Notes under the pieces: generated by a model | What the model saw: only the letters and a program-made list of their open reading frames with translations | What the model was told of the DNA's origin: nothing | Database searches by the model: none | Translations under genes and position numbers: made by a program | Shown: one piece after another, positions 17,862 to 26,368 of the stretch | Position numbering within the stretch: the stretch's first letter is position 1 | How the letters are laid out: every line of letters starts with the position of its first letter | Source: Niastella vici | GTDB taxonomy: Bacteria; Bacteroidota; Bacteroidia; Chitinophagales; Chitinophagaceae | Length of the DNA: 64,000 bases | Assembly: GCF_002077945.1 (NCBI RefSeq) | Contig: NZ_LVYD01000044.1 | Location: 248,001 to 312,000 of the forward strand | Direction of reading: 5' to 3'

Positions 17862-19151
17862 ATGAATTGTAAGAAATTTAGCGGCTTTATTATTCTTTGT
17901 TTTTTTCTAAATATCCCTGCCTTTGCTGAAAATGATTCTGCTTTAATTCTTCCCATAGCCGGTAATACCTGGGCGCGGGGCAATACAGGTGGTGTAGACG
18001 TTATTACCGATGCAGGCATTGAAAACTGGAAAAATGCCGCCACCCAATTCGATACGTATGTGCGCATTGATCACCCGGGATCAATAAAGCTCAGGATCAA
18101 AGCTAAAACAGAAGGGGAATGCCAGCTGCGTATTGCTATTAAAGATAAATTCAACCCGGTAGTGATCAGGGGCAATGAATTTCAACTCTATGATGCGGGT
18201 ACCTGGCAAATAAAAGATACCGGTTATATCAGGATCACGCTTAGTGGTGTTTCAACAACCGGTAAACAGATAGCCGATGTAAGCGATTATGAAATAAGTG
18301 GCTCTGCCACCAGGTCAGGAGTAAACTTTGTAAGATCAAATGAAGGCAACTTTCATTATTGGGGGCGCAGAGGGCCTTCGGTACACCTCAGCTATCCGTT
18401 CGACGAAAGCATTAACGCGCAATGGTTTTATAATGAAGTAACCGTTCCCGCAAAACAGGATGTCATTGGCTCCTATTTTATGAGCATTGGTTTTGGTGAA
18501 GGTTATTTTGGAATACAGGTGAACTCAGCCACAGAGCGAAGAGTGCTATTTTCAGTATGGAGCCCTTATAGCACCGATGATCCTAAAAGCATTCCGCAAA
18601 ATATGCGGATCGAAATGCTAAGGAAAGGCAGCGATGTTCATACCGGTGAATTTGGCAGTGAAGGTTCTGGCGGACAAAGCTATCTGCGTTACAACTGGAA
18701 AGCAGGTACAACTTATAAATTCTTATTGAAGGGGGAACCGGATGGCAATAATAACACGGTATATACCGCCTGGTTTTTTGCTCCTGAAAAAAGCGAATGG
18801 ATGCTGATCGCTTCCTTCAAACGGCCCCAGACAAATACTTACTTAAAGCATTTCCATTCTTTTTTGGAAAACTTTATTCCGGAACAGGGTAATATAGAAA
18901 GACAGGTGTTGTTCGGCAATCAGTGGACCGGTGATGCGAATGGAAACTGGATAGAACTTACAAAAAGCATTTTTACCTACGACAATACCGCAGCAAAAGG
19001 ATACCGCATGGATTATGCAGGCGGTGTTTTAAACGGTAATTTTTATTTAAGAAACTGCGGATTCTTTAATCAGCATACACCTTTAAGATCCGGGTTCACC
19101 CGCACAAAGCGAAATAGTAAACCTGTCATCGACCTGGAGAAACTGCCTTAG
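17862..19151 (+). CDS. Exported DUF5077/DUF3472 protein
   Basis: A 429-residue exported protein (signal peptide about 1-22, NIPAFAEN). Residues 25-135 match DUF5077 (GNTWARGNTGGVDVITDAGIENW, then a beta-sandwich). Residues about 165-370 match DUF3472 (APSVHLSY-type core GPSVHLSYPF, AQWFYNEVTVP, GSYFMSIGFGEGYFGIQVN, LFSVWSPYSTDDP). DUF3472 proteins often accompany glycan-degrading loci and have no established reaction; a lectin-like or esterase-assisting role is only a guess. Starts at 17841 and 17862 are both possible; 17862 gives the shorter signal peptide, while 17841 matches the leader length of other genes with the same promoter element. It follows the mannosidase operon but is separated from it by copy E. 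Confidence 0.8.
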   Translation: MNCKKFSGFIILCFFLNIPAFAENDSALILPIAGNTWARGNTGGVDVITDAGIENWKNAATQFDTYVRIDHPGSIKLRIKAKTEGECQLRIAIKDKFNPVVIRGNEFQLYDAGTWQIKDTGYIRITLSGVSTTGKQIADVSDYEISGSATRSGVNFVRSNEGNFHYWGRRGPSVHLSYPFDESINAQWFYNEVTVPAKQDVIGSYFMSIGFGEGYFGIQVNSATERRVLFSVWSPYSTDDPKSIPQNMRIEMLRKGSDVHTGEFGSEGSGGQSYLRYNWKAGTTYKFLLKGEPDGNNNTVYTAWFFAPEKSEWMLIASFKRPQTNTYLKHFHSFLENFIPEQGNIERQVLFGNQWTGDANGNWIELTKSIFTYDNTAAKGYRMDYAGGVLNGNFYLRNCGFFNQHTPLRSGFTRTKRNSKPVIDLEKLP

Positions 19152-19205
19152 GGCGCAGTAAAATTCATGCAAACGGTTGCGGAATAAACGCATTACTGAA
19201 AGTGG

Positions 19206-19213
19206 TATATTTG
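19206..19213 (+). promoter_or_regulatory. -7 promoter box before the first ECF sigma gene
   Basis: TATATTTG is an exact match to the Bacteroidota housekeeping -7 consensus TAnnTTTG. It lies 110 bp upstream of the ECF sigma start in the only intergenic stretch available. No clear -33 box is visible at the usual spacing. Confidence 0.5.
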
Positions 19214-19323
19214 AAACAGATCATTGCTTTTAATCATAAACCCCGGAAGAAAGCTTCTTATCCATTTACTCAAAAGATCATAGTTAAATGCGCCGTTTAT
19301 TATTTAATTAGTAGCGAGTGAAT

Positions 19324-19911
19324 ATGATTTGCCTGCATAATGAAAAGGAACTGCTGAAAAATGTAGCGGAAGGTAACCAGGCTTCATTTGGTATTATCTA
19401 TGAAGCTTATCACGATGCCCTTTGCCAGTTTGTGCAGAAATACGTCAAAGCAACAGACCTGGCCAGTGATCTTGTACAGGATGTATTTGCCCATATCTGG
19501 GTTAAACGGGTTGATTTACCGGCTGTTGATTCTTTCGGCGCTTATATTTTCACTTCCGTTCGCAATCATACACTTAATTTTTTAAAAAAGGCTTCCCGGG
19601 AAAATACCCTGAAAGCAGCGATACTGCATAATTATCAACCGGCAGTAGGAAATGCCGATTATCATTTGCTGGCAAGTGAGTACAGGCAGTTCATACAGGA
19701 TATTCTTAACACCCTTCCGCCACAAACACGCACCGTTTTTCAGCTTTGCCGGGAAGAAGGCATGTCGTACGACGAAGCGGCCAGCCATCTCGGCATTTCA
19801 CGCAATGCAGTGAAAAAACATATGGTGCGCTCACTCAAATTATTCCGCGAGAAACTGCATTCCGATCCGCATTCAGCTTTGCTGTTGTTACTATTCTTTA
19901 TTAAGTCCTGA
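19324..19911 (+). CDS. ECF RNA polymerase sigma factor (FecI-like), PUL 1
   Basis: A 195-residue sigma-70 family protein with regions 2 and 4. Region 2 is FGIIYEAYHDALCQFVQKYV, then DLVQDVFAHIWVKR and AYIFTSVRNHTLNFLKK. Region 4 is LNTLPPQTRTVFQLCREEGMSYDEAASHLGISRNAVKKHMVRSLK. It is typical of Bacteroidota sigma factors paired with FecR and SusC. The ATG at 19324 is preferred over GTG at 19318. The anti-sigma gene follows after 81 bp. It should direct transcription of the SusC/SusD genes at 21256-26250 when SusC senses ligand (established model for sigma/FecR/SusC trios; its use here is inferred). Confidence 0.93.
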   Translation: MICLHNEKELLKNVAEGNQASFGIIYEAYHDALCQFVQKYVKATDLASDLVQDVFAHIWVKRVDLPAVDSFGAYIFTSVRNHTLNFLKKASRENTLKAAILHNYQPAVGNADYHLLASEYRQFIQDILNTLPPQTRTVFQLCREEGMSYDEAASHLGISRNAVKKHMVRSLKLFREKLHSDPHSALLLLLFFIKS

Positions 19912-19937
19912 ATTTATTTCAAAAAAAAATTATAAAA

Positions 19938-19945
19938 GGGGTACC
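19938..19945 (+). promoter_or_regulatory. Motif GGGGTACC between ECF sigma and anti-sigma genes
   Basis: GGGGTACC lies 55 bp upstream of the FecR start, after a nine-base A tract. The matching position of the second sigma/FecR pair carries GGGGTAAC (46066-46073), 50 bp upstream of FecR and also after an A tract. It may be part of an autoregulated promoter of the anti-sigma gene; the role is inferred. Confidence 0.4.
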
Positions 19946-19992
19946 CTGCTTTCAGTAGAAGGTTGTCATCATGGTATATTAAATAATTGTTA

Positions 19993-21105
19993 ATGGAAGA
20001 AAATTCCCCTTATTATAAGGAATTGATCCGCCGGTACAGAGATAGTAAGGCGACTGAAGAAGAGCTGGAAGTTTTTTTTCATTTATTGAGCGAGGGTACT
20101 ATCAACCAGGAGTTGGAAGACGTAATGAATGAGGATATGCCAGGGGAAGAAAGAACGGTTCATCGCATCCCTTTTTATAAACTCACGGCTGTACGGGTGG
20201 CGGCCGCTGTGCTGCTGATACTGGCTACGGCTGGTGGTTACTGGCTTTCGAAAAAAAGACGGGAGTCTCCATTACTTTCAGATAACAAGCCGCTTATAAA
20301 GCATGATCTGCCACCCGGCGGAAACAAGGCTATCCTGGAGTTGGCCGATGGTTCTTCCATTGTGCTCGACAGCGCCTCAAATGGTACCCTCTCGCGGCAG
20401 GGCGCCACAGAAATTTCAAAGAAAGATGGCATGCTGGCTTATAACCAGGCTGGAAAAAAGCAGGGTGAAATTCTTTTCAACACAATAAAAACACCAAGAG
20501 GCGGGCAGTACCAACTTAAATTGGCAGATGGTACGAAGGTTTGGCTGAACGCCGCATCTTCTCTCCGTTTCCCCGCAGCCTTTTCAGGTAACGTAAGAAA
20601 AGTGGAACTAACCGGCGAGGCCTATTTTGAAGTGGCGAAGAATGCCAAAATGCCTTTTATTGTACAGGAAGGCGGAATGAGTGTGCAGGTACTGGGTACT
20701 CATTTTAATGTGAATGGTTATGATGATGAAGATGCAGTGAGAACCACCTTACTCGAAGGCTCGGTAAAAGTTTCGAAAGGTGGCGCCTCAGTTATGTTAA
20801 AGCCTGGAGAACAGACATCCGTATCCCATACATCCCAACTGTCCCAACCCATCCCGGTTCAGACAGATGAGGTAATGGCCTGGAAAAACGGCCTGTTCTA
20901 TTTCAATGGCGAAAATATAGCCGTTATCATGCGGCAATTAGCCCGGTGGTACGATTTCGACGTAACGTATGAAAAGCCGGTAAAGGAGAAGTTCTATGTG
21001 AAAATAAACAGGAACACCAACGTTTCCAATGTTTTTAAAATACTGGAAACAACAGGCGGTGCGCATTTTAAAATTGAAGGAAAGAAGATCACGGTAATGC
21101 CGTAA
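19993..21105 (+). CDS. FecR-type anti-sigma factor, PUL 1
   Basis: A 370-residue inner-membrane protein. Residues 1-60 form the cytoplasmic sigma-binding part (YYKELIRRYRDSKATEEELE). A transmembrane helix spans about 66-85 (AVRVAAAVLLILATAGGYWL). The periplasmic FecR domain follows (FNTIKTPRGGQYQLKLADGT, VWLNAASSLRFPAAF, KVELTGEAYFEVAKN, FIVQEGGMSVQVLGTHFNV). It ends with a DUF4974-type module (FYFNGENIAVIMRQLARWYDFDVTYE). The ATG at 19993 is chosen over an upstream TTG. It should hold the upstream sigma factor inactive and release it after contact with the signal extension of SusC 1. Confidence 0.93.
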   Translation: MEENSPYYKELIRRYRDSKATEEELEVFFHLLSEGTINQELEDVMNEDMPGEERTVHRIPFYKLTAVRVAAAVLLILATAGGYWLSKKRRESPLLSDNKPLIKHDLPPGGNKAILELADGSSIVLDSASNGTLSRQGATEISKKDGMLAYNQAGKKQGEILFNTIKTPRGGQYQLKLADGTKVWLNAASSLRFPAAFSGNVRKVELTGEAYFEVAKNAKMPFIVQEGGMSVQVLGTHFNVNGYDDEDAVRTTLLEGSVKVSKGGASVMLKPGEQTSVSHTSQLSQPIPVQTDEVMAWKNGLFYFNGENIAVIMRQLARWYDFDVTYEKPVKEKFYVKINRNTNVSNVFKILETTGGAHFKIEGKKITVMP

Positions 21106-21200
21106 ACATAGTGGTTGCTCCAAAAGAAAGCTGGAGGCGCTTGCAACACCCCCAGCCAATAGTTTGGGTAACCCATAATGAAGGTCCCGCAAGACTGCTT

Positions 21201-21222
21201 TCCTCCCGACAGGTCGGGAGGA
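21201..21222 (+). terminator. Hairpin between FecR 1 and SusC 1
   Basis: A perfect 9-bp stem (TCCTCCCGA, loop CAGG, TCGGGAGGA) lies 95 bp after the FecR stop and 33 bp before the SusC start. No T-run follows. An equivalent hairpin lies between FecR 2 and SusC 3. It could terminate the sigma/anti-sigma message or structure the SusC leader. Confidence 0.45.
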
Positions 21223-21255
21223 GTATACATTACTTAACCCAAACAAAACAAAGTT

Positions 21256-24200
21256 ATGGATTTAAAATCTCTTTGTTTTCCCCTGCATGCTTACAGGAGA
21301 AAATTAAACCAAACACTGCGGATCGTGAACAGTACAATTCTTTTATTGCTGGTAGCCTGCCTGCAGGTGAGTGCCACCGGATATTCACAGCGAATTACGC
21401 TGTCGCAGCAAAACGCCCCATTGGAAAAGGTGTTGAAGGAAATTGAAAAGCAAAGCGGCTATACGTTTGCCTACACCGGCACCATGGTGGACAAGGCTAA
21501 AAACGTTTCTGTTAGTATTGTGAACGGGTCATTGGAGCAGGCGCTGAACCTGTGTTTCAACGGGCAGCCGTTTACCTACACCATCATCGAAAAAACCATT
21601 GTCATTAAACCGGCCATAGTGGTGGAGGCTGCACCAAAACCGGCGCCACCGCCCATTGAAGTGAAGGGTGTGGTTACAGATGCAGCCGGTAAAGCATTAA
21701 GCGGGGCATCGGTGAACCTGAAAGGCTCAACGCAGGGAACCTCTACAGATAAGAACGGAAATTTTTTGATTCAATTACCAGAAGGGGGCGGAAAGCTGGT
21801 TATTTCCTATGTAGGGTATGAACCGTATGAACTGGCTGTTTCGAGATCAGGAACGGTAAAGGTTGCTTTAAAACTGGCCGAAACAAAAGTAGATGAAGTA
21901 GTGGTAATAGGGTATGGCACACAGAAAAGGTTAAATGTCACCGGGGCGGTGTCAACGGTTTCGTCGAAAGATATTGCCGACAGGCCAATCACCAATATTC
22001 CCAATGCCATTCAGGGAAAAATGGCCGGTGTTACAGTAACCACTTCCAATGGCCAGCCGGGCAGGGACGCAGGTACCATCCGCGTCAGGGGTATTGGTTC
22101 GGGTATAGGTAGCGGTGGCGCCAGTACCACGCCTGCTGTTATCATCGACGGCGTTCCCGGTTCTATCGGTGATCTTAACCCCAATGACATTGAATCGATG
22201 TCGGTGCTCAAAGATGCTGCCTCATCGGCTATTTACGGCGCAAGAGCTTCAAACGGCGTGATCCTGATCACCACAAAAAAGGGGAAAAAGGGCAGCCTGC
22301 AAATGCGTTACAATATGTACGCCGGTGTACAGGATATTACCCGCAAACCTGATTTTTTACCATCCTGGCAACAGGCTGAATTATACAACGAAGCCCGGGC
22401 TAATGAAAACGCACCGCTCAAATGGACCGATACCGACATCCAGTTGTTTAAGGACGGCACTGACAAAACAGGCGCGCATCCCAATACCGACTGGTTATCG
22501 CTGTTGTATTCGGAACCGGGCTGGCAGCAAAACCATAATGTAAGTGTTAGTGGGGGAGATGAACGCACCAATTACATGGTTTCGCTGGGTTATTTTGACC
22601 AAAAGGGAAACATCCAAAAGTCCCGGTATCAAAAATTCAACGGCTTAATTAACCTCAATTCTCAACTCAATAAAAAGATCGGCGTCAATGCGGGGCTCGG
22701 CTTCCTGTATGCGCCTTTCCAGGAACCGGTAAGCACCTATGCCACCAGCTTTTCGCAAATCATAAGAATGGCAAACCGCATTTCCAATACCGTTCCCGAT
22801 AAATGGGAAAATGGTGCGTTGGGCTATGTGTCAGACGGTAGTGCCATGGCGTGGCTTCAATCGCCCTCATTCAACAGATGGCAAAACTATACCGTTACGG
22901 CCAATGCCGGGGCCGATTGGTCGCCATTGCCCGGGCTGCATGTAAAGCCTTCATTTGGCTACCGGTTAGCTATAGGTCAGCAACAGCAATATGTTTCCGA
23001 CATTCAGTATTATAAGGGTGGACCGGCCGGTACGCCGCTTACCCCCACCAAGTACCAGGGCCCGAATAATTTACTCAACGCTACCGATAGAACTGTTTAT
23101 ACCCTGGTGCAGGGTCTTGCTGAATACACAAAATCGATCGGCCATCACAATATGAAGCTGCTGGCCGGCGCTTCACAGGAATACTCCGTTTATAATATTT
23201 TCTCCGGCTCGCGCCAGGGTTTCCTGAACAACTCACTCACACAGCTGAACGTAGCGCCCGCTTTAGGCCAGGAGGCAAAAGGAAGTTCGAACGACTGGGC
23301 GTTGCAATCTGTTTTCGGCAGGTTCAACTATAATTTCAGGGAAAAATATTTGCTGGAAGCTAACCTCCGCTTCGACGGCTCCTCCCGTTTTGCAAAAGGG
23401 CACCGGTGGGGGAAGTTCCCTTCGGTTTCAGCAGGCTGGGTATTGTCGAAGGAAAATTTCTTCAGTGGCTTAACCCCCGCAATAGACCTGTTAAAGGTGC
23501 GTGCATTCTGGGGTAAGCTGGGTAATCAGCAGATCGCCAACAACTATGCCTATTTTGAATCTATCGCCGGTGGACAGGTGTACTCGTTTAACCAAACGCT
23601 GGTAACGGGTGTGGCGCCTAACGCGGGAGCTAATCCGCTGCTGCAATGGGAAGAAACTGAATCATCGGGCGTGGGCATCGATGCTGCCTTCCTGGCAAAC
23701 AAACTGACCCTGTCATTGGATTACTTTGAAAGGAAAACGGAAAACCCGTTAATGCGTTCACAGGCCGGCGCGCCTTATGCCTTTACACCGCCCTATGTAA
23801 ACGTAGATGGCGCCATGACCAACAAGGGCATTGAAGTAAGTGCAGGATACAGAGATGCCATAGGGGCATTCAATTATAGTGTTAACGGTAACTTCACTTA
23901 CATCAAAAATAAAGTGACCCGGTTAACTGGCGGCAGGGTGATCAATGATAATACCTTTTATGATGTAGGTACGCCTTTATACTCTCTTTATGGTTACGAA
24001 ACAGAAGGCATCTATCAAAAAACTGCCGATATAACCGGCACCGCTGTGATCAATAACAAGGTTTCGGCAGGCGACCTGAAATATAAGGACCAGAATGACG
24101 ATGGAAAGATCGATGCAAAGGATAAGGTCTTCCTGGGCACTTATTTCCCAAAAATAACCTATGGCTTCACGTTGTTTTCCGGTTACAAAAATTTCGAGCT

Positions 24201-24630
24201 TACCCTGTTCTTCCAGGGAGCGGCTGCAGTAAAGGCCATGGCCGGAACCCTTATTGGGAGCGTTGGACCAGATGTAGGGAAACCCACCAGTGTATTCCTG
24301 GACAGATGGACGGCTGCTAACCCATCTGCTGCTTTTCCCCGGCTTTGGTACAGTTACAAACAAAATGATCCGCTTACGAACCCTTCCTCTTTCTGGGTAA
24401 AGGACGCATCGTACCTGCGCCTCAAAAACGTGATGGTTGGTTATAATATTCCGCAGGCAATTGTTAAAAAGGTGGGACTGAATAATGTGAAAGTGTACTA
24501 CAGTGGTCAAAATTTGCTGACGTTCACAAAGTTTTACAAATGGATAGATCCAGAAACAGGATCAGCCGGCAGCATCTACAACTATCCCCAGGTAAAGATC
24601 AACACATTTGGAGTTAACGTAACATTCTAA
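21256..24630 (+). CDS. SusC-like TonB-dependent outer-membrane transporter with STN signalling domain, PUL 1
   Basis: A 1124-residue protein: signal peptide to about residue 45 (ends TGYSQ); STN domain at about 46-115 (LSQQNAPLEKVLKEIEKQSGYTFAYTG), which talks to the FecR anti-sigma; carboxypeptidase-like regulatory beta-sandwich at 135-210 (VKGVVTDAAGKALSGASVNLKG); TonB-box region VDEVVVIGYGTQKR; plug (IPNAIQGKMAGVTV, SMSVLKDAASSAIYGARASNGVILITTKKG); and a beta-barrel ending with Phe (FGVNVTF). It imports oligosaccharides with SusD 1, 12 bp downstream. The start is supported because CAAAGTTATG is shared with the start of SusC 3. The STN domain fits regulation by the adjacent ECF/FecR pair. 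Confidence 0.96.
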   Translation: MDLKSLCFPLHAYRRKLNQTLRIVNSTILLLLVACLQVSATGYSQRITLSQQNAPLEKVLKEIEKQSGYTFAYTGTMVDKAKNVSVSIVNGSLEQALNLCFNGQPFTYTIIEKTIVIKPAIVVEAAPKPAPPPIEVKGVVTDAAGKALSGASVNLKGSTQGTSTDKNGNFLIQLPEGGGKLVISYVGYEPYELAVSRSGTVKVALKLAETKVDEVVVIGYGTQKRLNVTGAVSTVSSKDIADRPITNIPNAIQGKMAGVTVTTSNGQPGRDAGTIRVRGIGSGIGSGGASTTPAVIIDGVPGSIGDLNPNDIESMSVLKDAASSAIYGARASNGVILITTKKGKKGSLQMRYNMYAGVQDITRKPDFLPSWQQAELYNEARANENAPLKWTDTDIQLFKDGTDKTGAHPNTDWLSLLYSEPGWQQNHNVSVSGGDERTNYMVSLGYFDQKGNIQKSRYQKFNGLINLNSQLNKKIGVNAGLGFLYAPFQEPVSTYATSFSQIIRMANRISNTVPDKWENGALGYVSDGSAMAWLQSPSFNRWQNYTVTANAGADWSPLPGLHVKPSFGYRLAIGQQQQYVSDIQYYKGGPAGTPLTPTKYQGPNNLLNATDRTVYTLVQGLAEYTKSIGHHNMKLLAGASQEYSVYNIFSGSRQGFLNNSLTQLNVAPALGQEAKGSSNDWALQSVFGRFNYNFREKYLLEANLRFDGSSRFAKGHRWGKFPSVSAGWVLSKENFFSGLTPAIDLLKVRAFWGKLGNQQIANNYAYFESIAGGQVYSFNQTLVTGVAPNAGANPLLQWEETESSGVGIDAAFLANKLTLSLDYFERKTENPLMRSQAGAPYAFTPPYVNVDGAMTNKGIEVSAGYRDAIGAFNYSVNGNFTYIKNKVTRLTGGRVINDNTFYDVGTPLYSLYGYETEGIYQKTADITGTAVINNKVSAGDLKYKDQNDDGKIDAKDKVFLGTYFPKITYGFTLFSGYKNFELTLFFQGAAAVKAMAGTLIGSVGPDVGKPTSVFLDRWTAANPSAAFPRLWYSYKQNDPLTNPSSFWVKDASYLRLKNVMVGYNIPQAIVKKVGLNNVKVYYSGQNLLTFTKFYKWIDPETGSAGSIYNYPQVKINTFGVNVTF

Positions 24631-24642
24631 AAAGCCCGACAA

Positions 24643-26250
24643 ATGAAAAAGAAATTATTCTATATATTATTTGCAGGCACTTCACTGGTTGCCTGTAAGA
24701 AAGATGTTTTAAATACTGCGCCTCTTGATGAATATAGCAATAGTTCGCTTTGGACCTCAAAGGCCGATGCCAATGCCGCATTGACCGGCTGCTACAGCGG
24801 CTGGGAGCTCGGTGATAATATCCTGTACGACGACTGTATCTCAGATAATGGATTTGACCAGTTCCCGTGGGAAGGGTATGAAACCTTTGCATCGGGACTG
24901 GCCACGCCCAGCAACCCGGGTGTAAATAAGTACAGTTATACCACTATTCAGCGGTGTAACTGGTTTTTGGAGAATGTTGATAAAGTATCTGCAACATTAC
25001 TCGACAATACCCTCAGAGACAGAATGAAGGGCGAGGCCAGGTTCCTGAGGGCATACCGGTATTTTGTGTTAAGTCAGGTGTATGGCGATGTGCCGCTGAC
25101 GCTCACCAATATAACTACCGCCGAGGCTAATACGATCACGCGCACACCCAAAGCGACCGTGGTTGATTTTGTTCTTAAAGAACTGGCTGAGATCGCCCCT
25201 GCATTGCCGGTCAGTTATTCGGGCAGCGACATAGGCCGCATTACCCGTGGGGCTGCCCTGGCTTTAAAGGCCAGAGTAGAACTGTTTAACGCAAAGTACA
25301 CAGATTGTATAACAACCTGTCAGCTATTGATGACCGCGCCATTCAGCTACAGCCTGTACCCCAATTATGAAGGGTTGTTCAGGCCGCAGAATTCCAATAA
25401 CAAGGAAGTGATCCTCGATGTGCAGTACCTGCAAAACGACAATGCCGAGTGGGTGTTGGGTGCCATGCTGCCCAATTCGTACGGCGGCTGGAGCTCTATG
25501 GCGCCTACACAATCCCTGGTAGATGCGTATGAAACAAAAAATGGAAAGGAGATCCAGAACGATCCTTCCTACGACCCGCTGCAACCCTATAAGAACCGCG
25601 ACCCCCGGTTGGATGCTTCCATTATCCGTCCCGGTCTTTATCACAATGGCGGTTATTTTGACCCGTTAAGCCAGGGCTCAAGCGACCTGGTAGGAAATAA
25701 CAACGCATCGCCAACAGGCTACAACTGGAAAAAATATGTGGCCGACCTCGATGACTATAATAACTCTGCCTATGGAACCGACATCTGGAATACCGGTGGA
25801 AGTATTATAGTGATACGGTATGCAGAAATATTACTGGCCTATGCAGAAGCAAAAATTGAAGCTAATCAAATAGACGCTTCGGTGTATGCAGCCATTAACC
25901 TGGTGCGGCAAAGGCCAACAGTCAATATGCCTGTAGTTACCAATGCCCTTTATCCCGACCAGGCTTCCTTGCGTACGTTGATCCGGCGTGAAAGAAGAGT
26001 GGAGCTGGCTGGCGAAGGGCTTCGCTGGTACGATATTCAGCGCTGGAAAATAGGTTCAACCGTATTGAATGGAAATGTAAAAGGATGCCTCAATGGCTCA
26101 GTAGACCCTTCTAACGGTAACCTCACCCTGATACCCAATTCGAATTTCGTGGCCGGGTCAAGGTCTTTTGCCGATAAGAATTATTTATGGCCTATTCCGC
26201 AAAAAGAAAGGGATATCAATAAAGAATTGTCGCAAAATCAGGGATACTAG
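24643..26250 (+). CDS. SusD/RagB-like surface glycan-binding lipoprotein, PUL 1
   Basis: A 535-residue lipoprotein. The signal peptide ends at lipobox Cys18 (SLVACKK) followed by a SusD start (DVLNTAPLDEYSNSSLWTS). The TPR-rich SusD fold shows in RDRMKGEARFLRAYRYFVLSQVYGDVPL and in ITRGAALALKARVELFNAKY. The C-terminal RagB part shows VIRYAEILLAYAEAKIE, RRERRVELAGEGLRWYDIQRW and YLWPIPQKERDINKELSQNQGY. It caps SusC 1 on the cell surface and binds the glycan. It is cotranscribed with SusC 1. The ligand is not readable from the sequence. Confidence 0.95.
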   Translation: MKKKLFYILFAGTSLVACKKDVLNTAPLDEYSNSSLWTSKADANAALTGCYSGWELGDNILYDDCISDNGFDQFPWEGYETFASGLATPSNPGVNKYSYTTIQRCNWFLENVDKVSATLLDNTLRDRMKGEARFLRAYRYFVLSQVYGDVPLTLTNITTAEANTITRTPKATVVDFVLKELAEIAPALPVSYSGSDIGRITRGAALALKARVELFNAKYTDCITTCQLLMTAPFSYSLYPNYEGLFRPQNSNNKEVILDVQYLQNDNAEWVLGAMLPNSYGGWSSMAPTQSLVDAYETKNGKEIQNDPSYDPLQPYKNRDPRLDASIIRPGLYHNGGYFDPLSQGSSDLVGNNNASPTGYNWKKYVADLDDYNNSAYGTDIWNTGGSIIVIRYAEILLAYAEAKIEANQIDASVYAAINLVRQRPTVNMPVVTNALYPDQASLRTLIRRERRVELAGEGLRWYDIQRWKIGSTVLNGNVKGCLNGSVDPSNGNLTLIPNSNFVAGSRSFADKNYLWPIPQKERDINKELSQNQGY

Positions 26251-26280
26251 TGTGCCAGCACATTTATTTAGGAGAACATT

Positions 26281-26355
26281 ATGAGAATAATAAAGCTTAC
26301 TGCCGGGAGAAGATATATTTTCGACCGGCAGCTAAGCCTGCTCCCTGAGAAATGA
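26281..26355 (+). CDS. Possible 24-residue leader peptide
   Basis: An ATG at 26281 is preceded by AGGAGA at good spacing, an unusually clear Shine-Dalgarno for this region. It opens a 24-codon frame (starts MRIIKLTAGRR, ends LLPEK) that stops 13 bp before the GH35 ATG. An inverted repeat, CTGCCGG with CCGGCAG (26300-26306 and 26325-26331), lies inside it. It may be a translated leader controlling GH35 expression or simply chance. There is no homology evidence. Confidence 0.2.
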   Translation: MRIIKLTAGRRYIFDRQLSLLPEK

Positions 26356-26368
26356 ATTAAAACAAAAT

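Noticed and set aside
23977-24510. 177-codon minus-strand open frame opposite SusC 1
   Set aside because: Antisense to the conserved SusC barrel end; no motifs.
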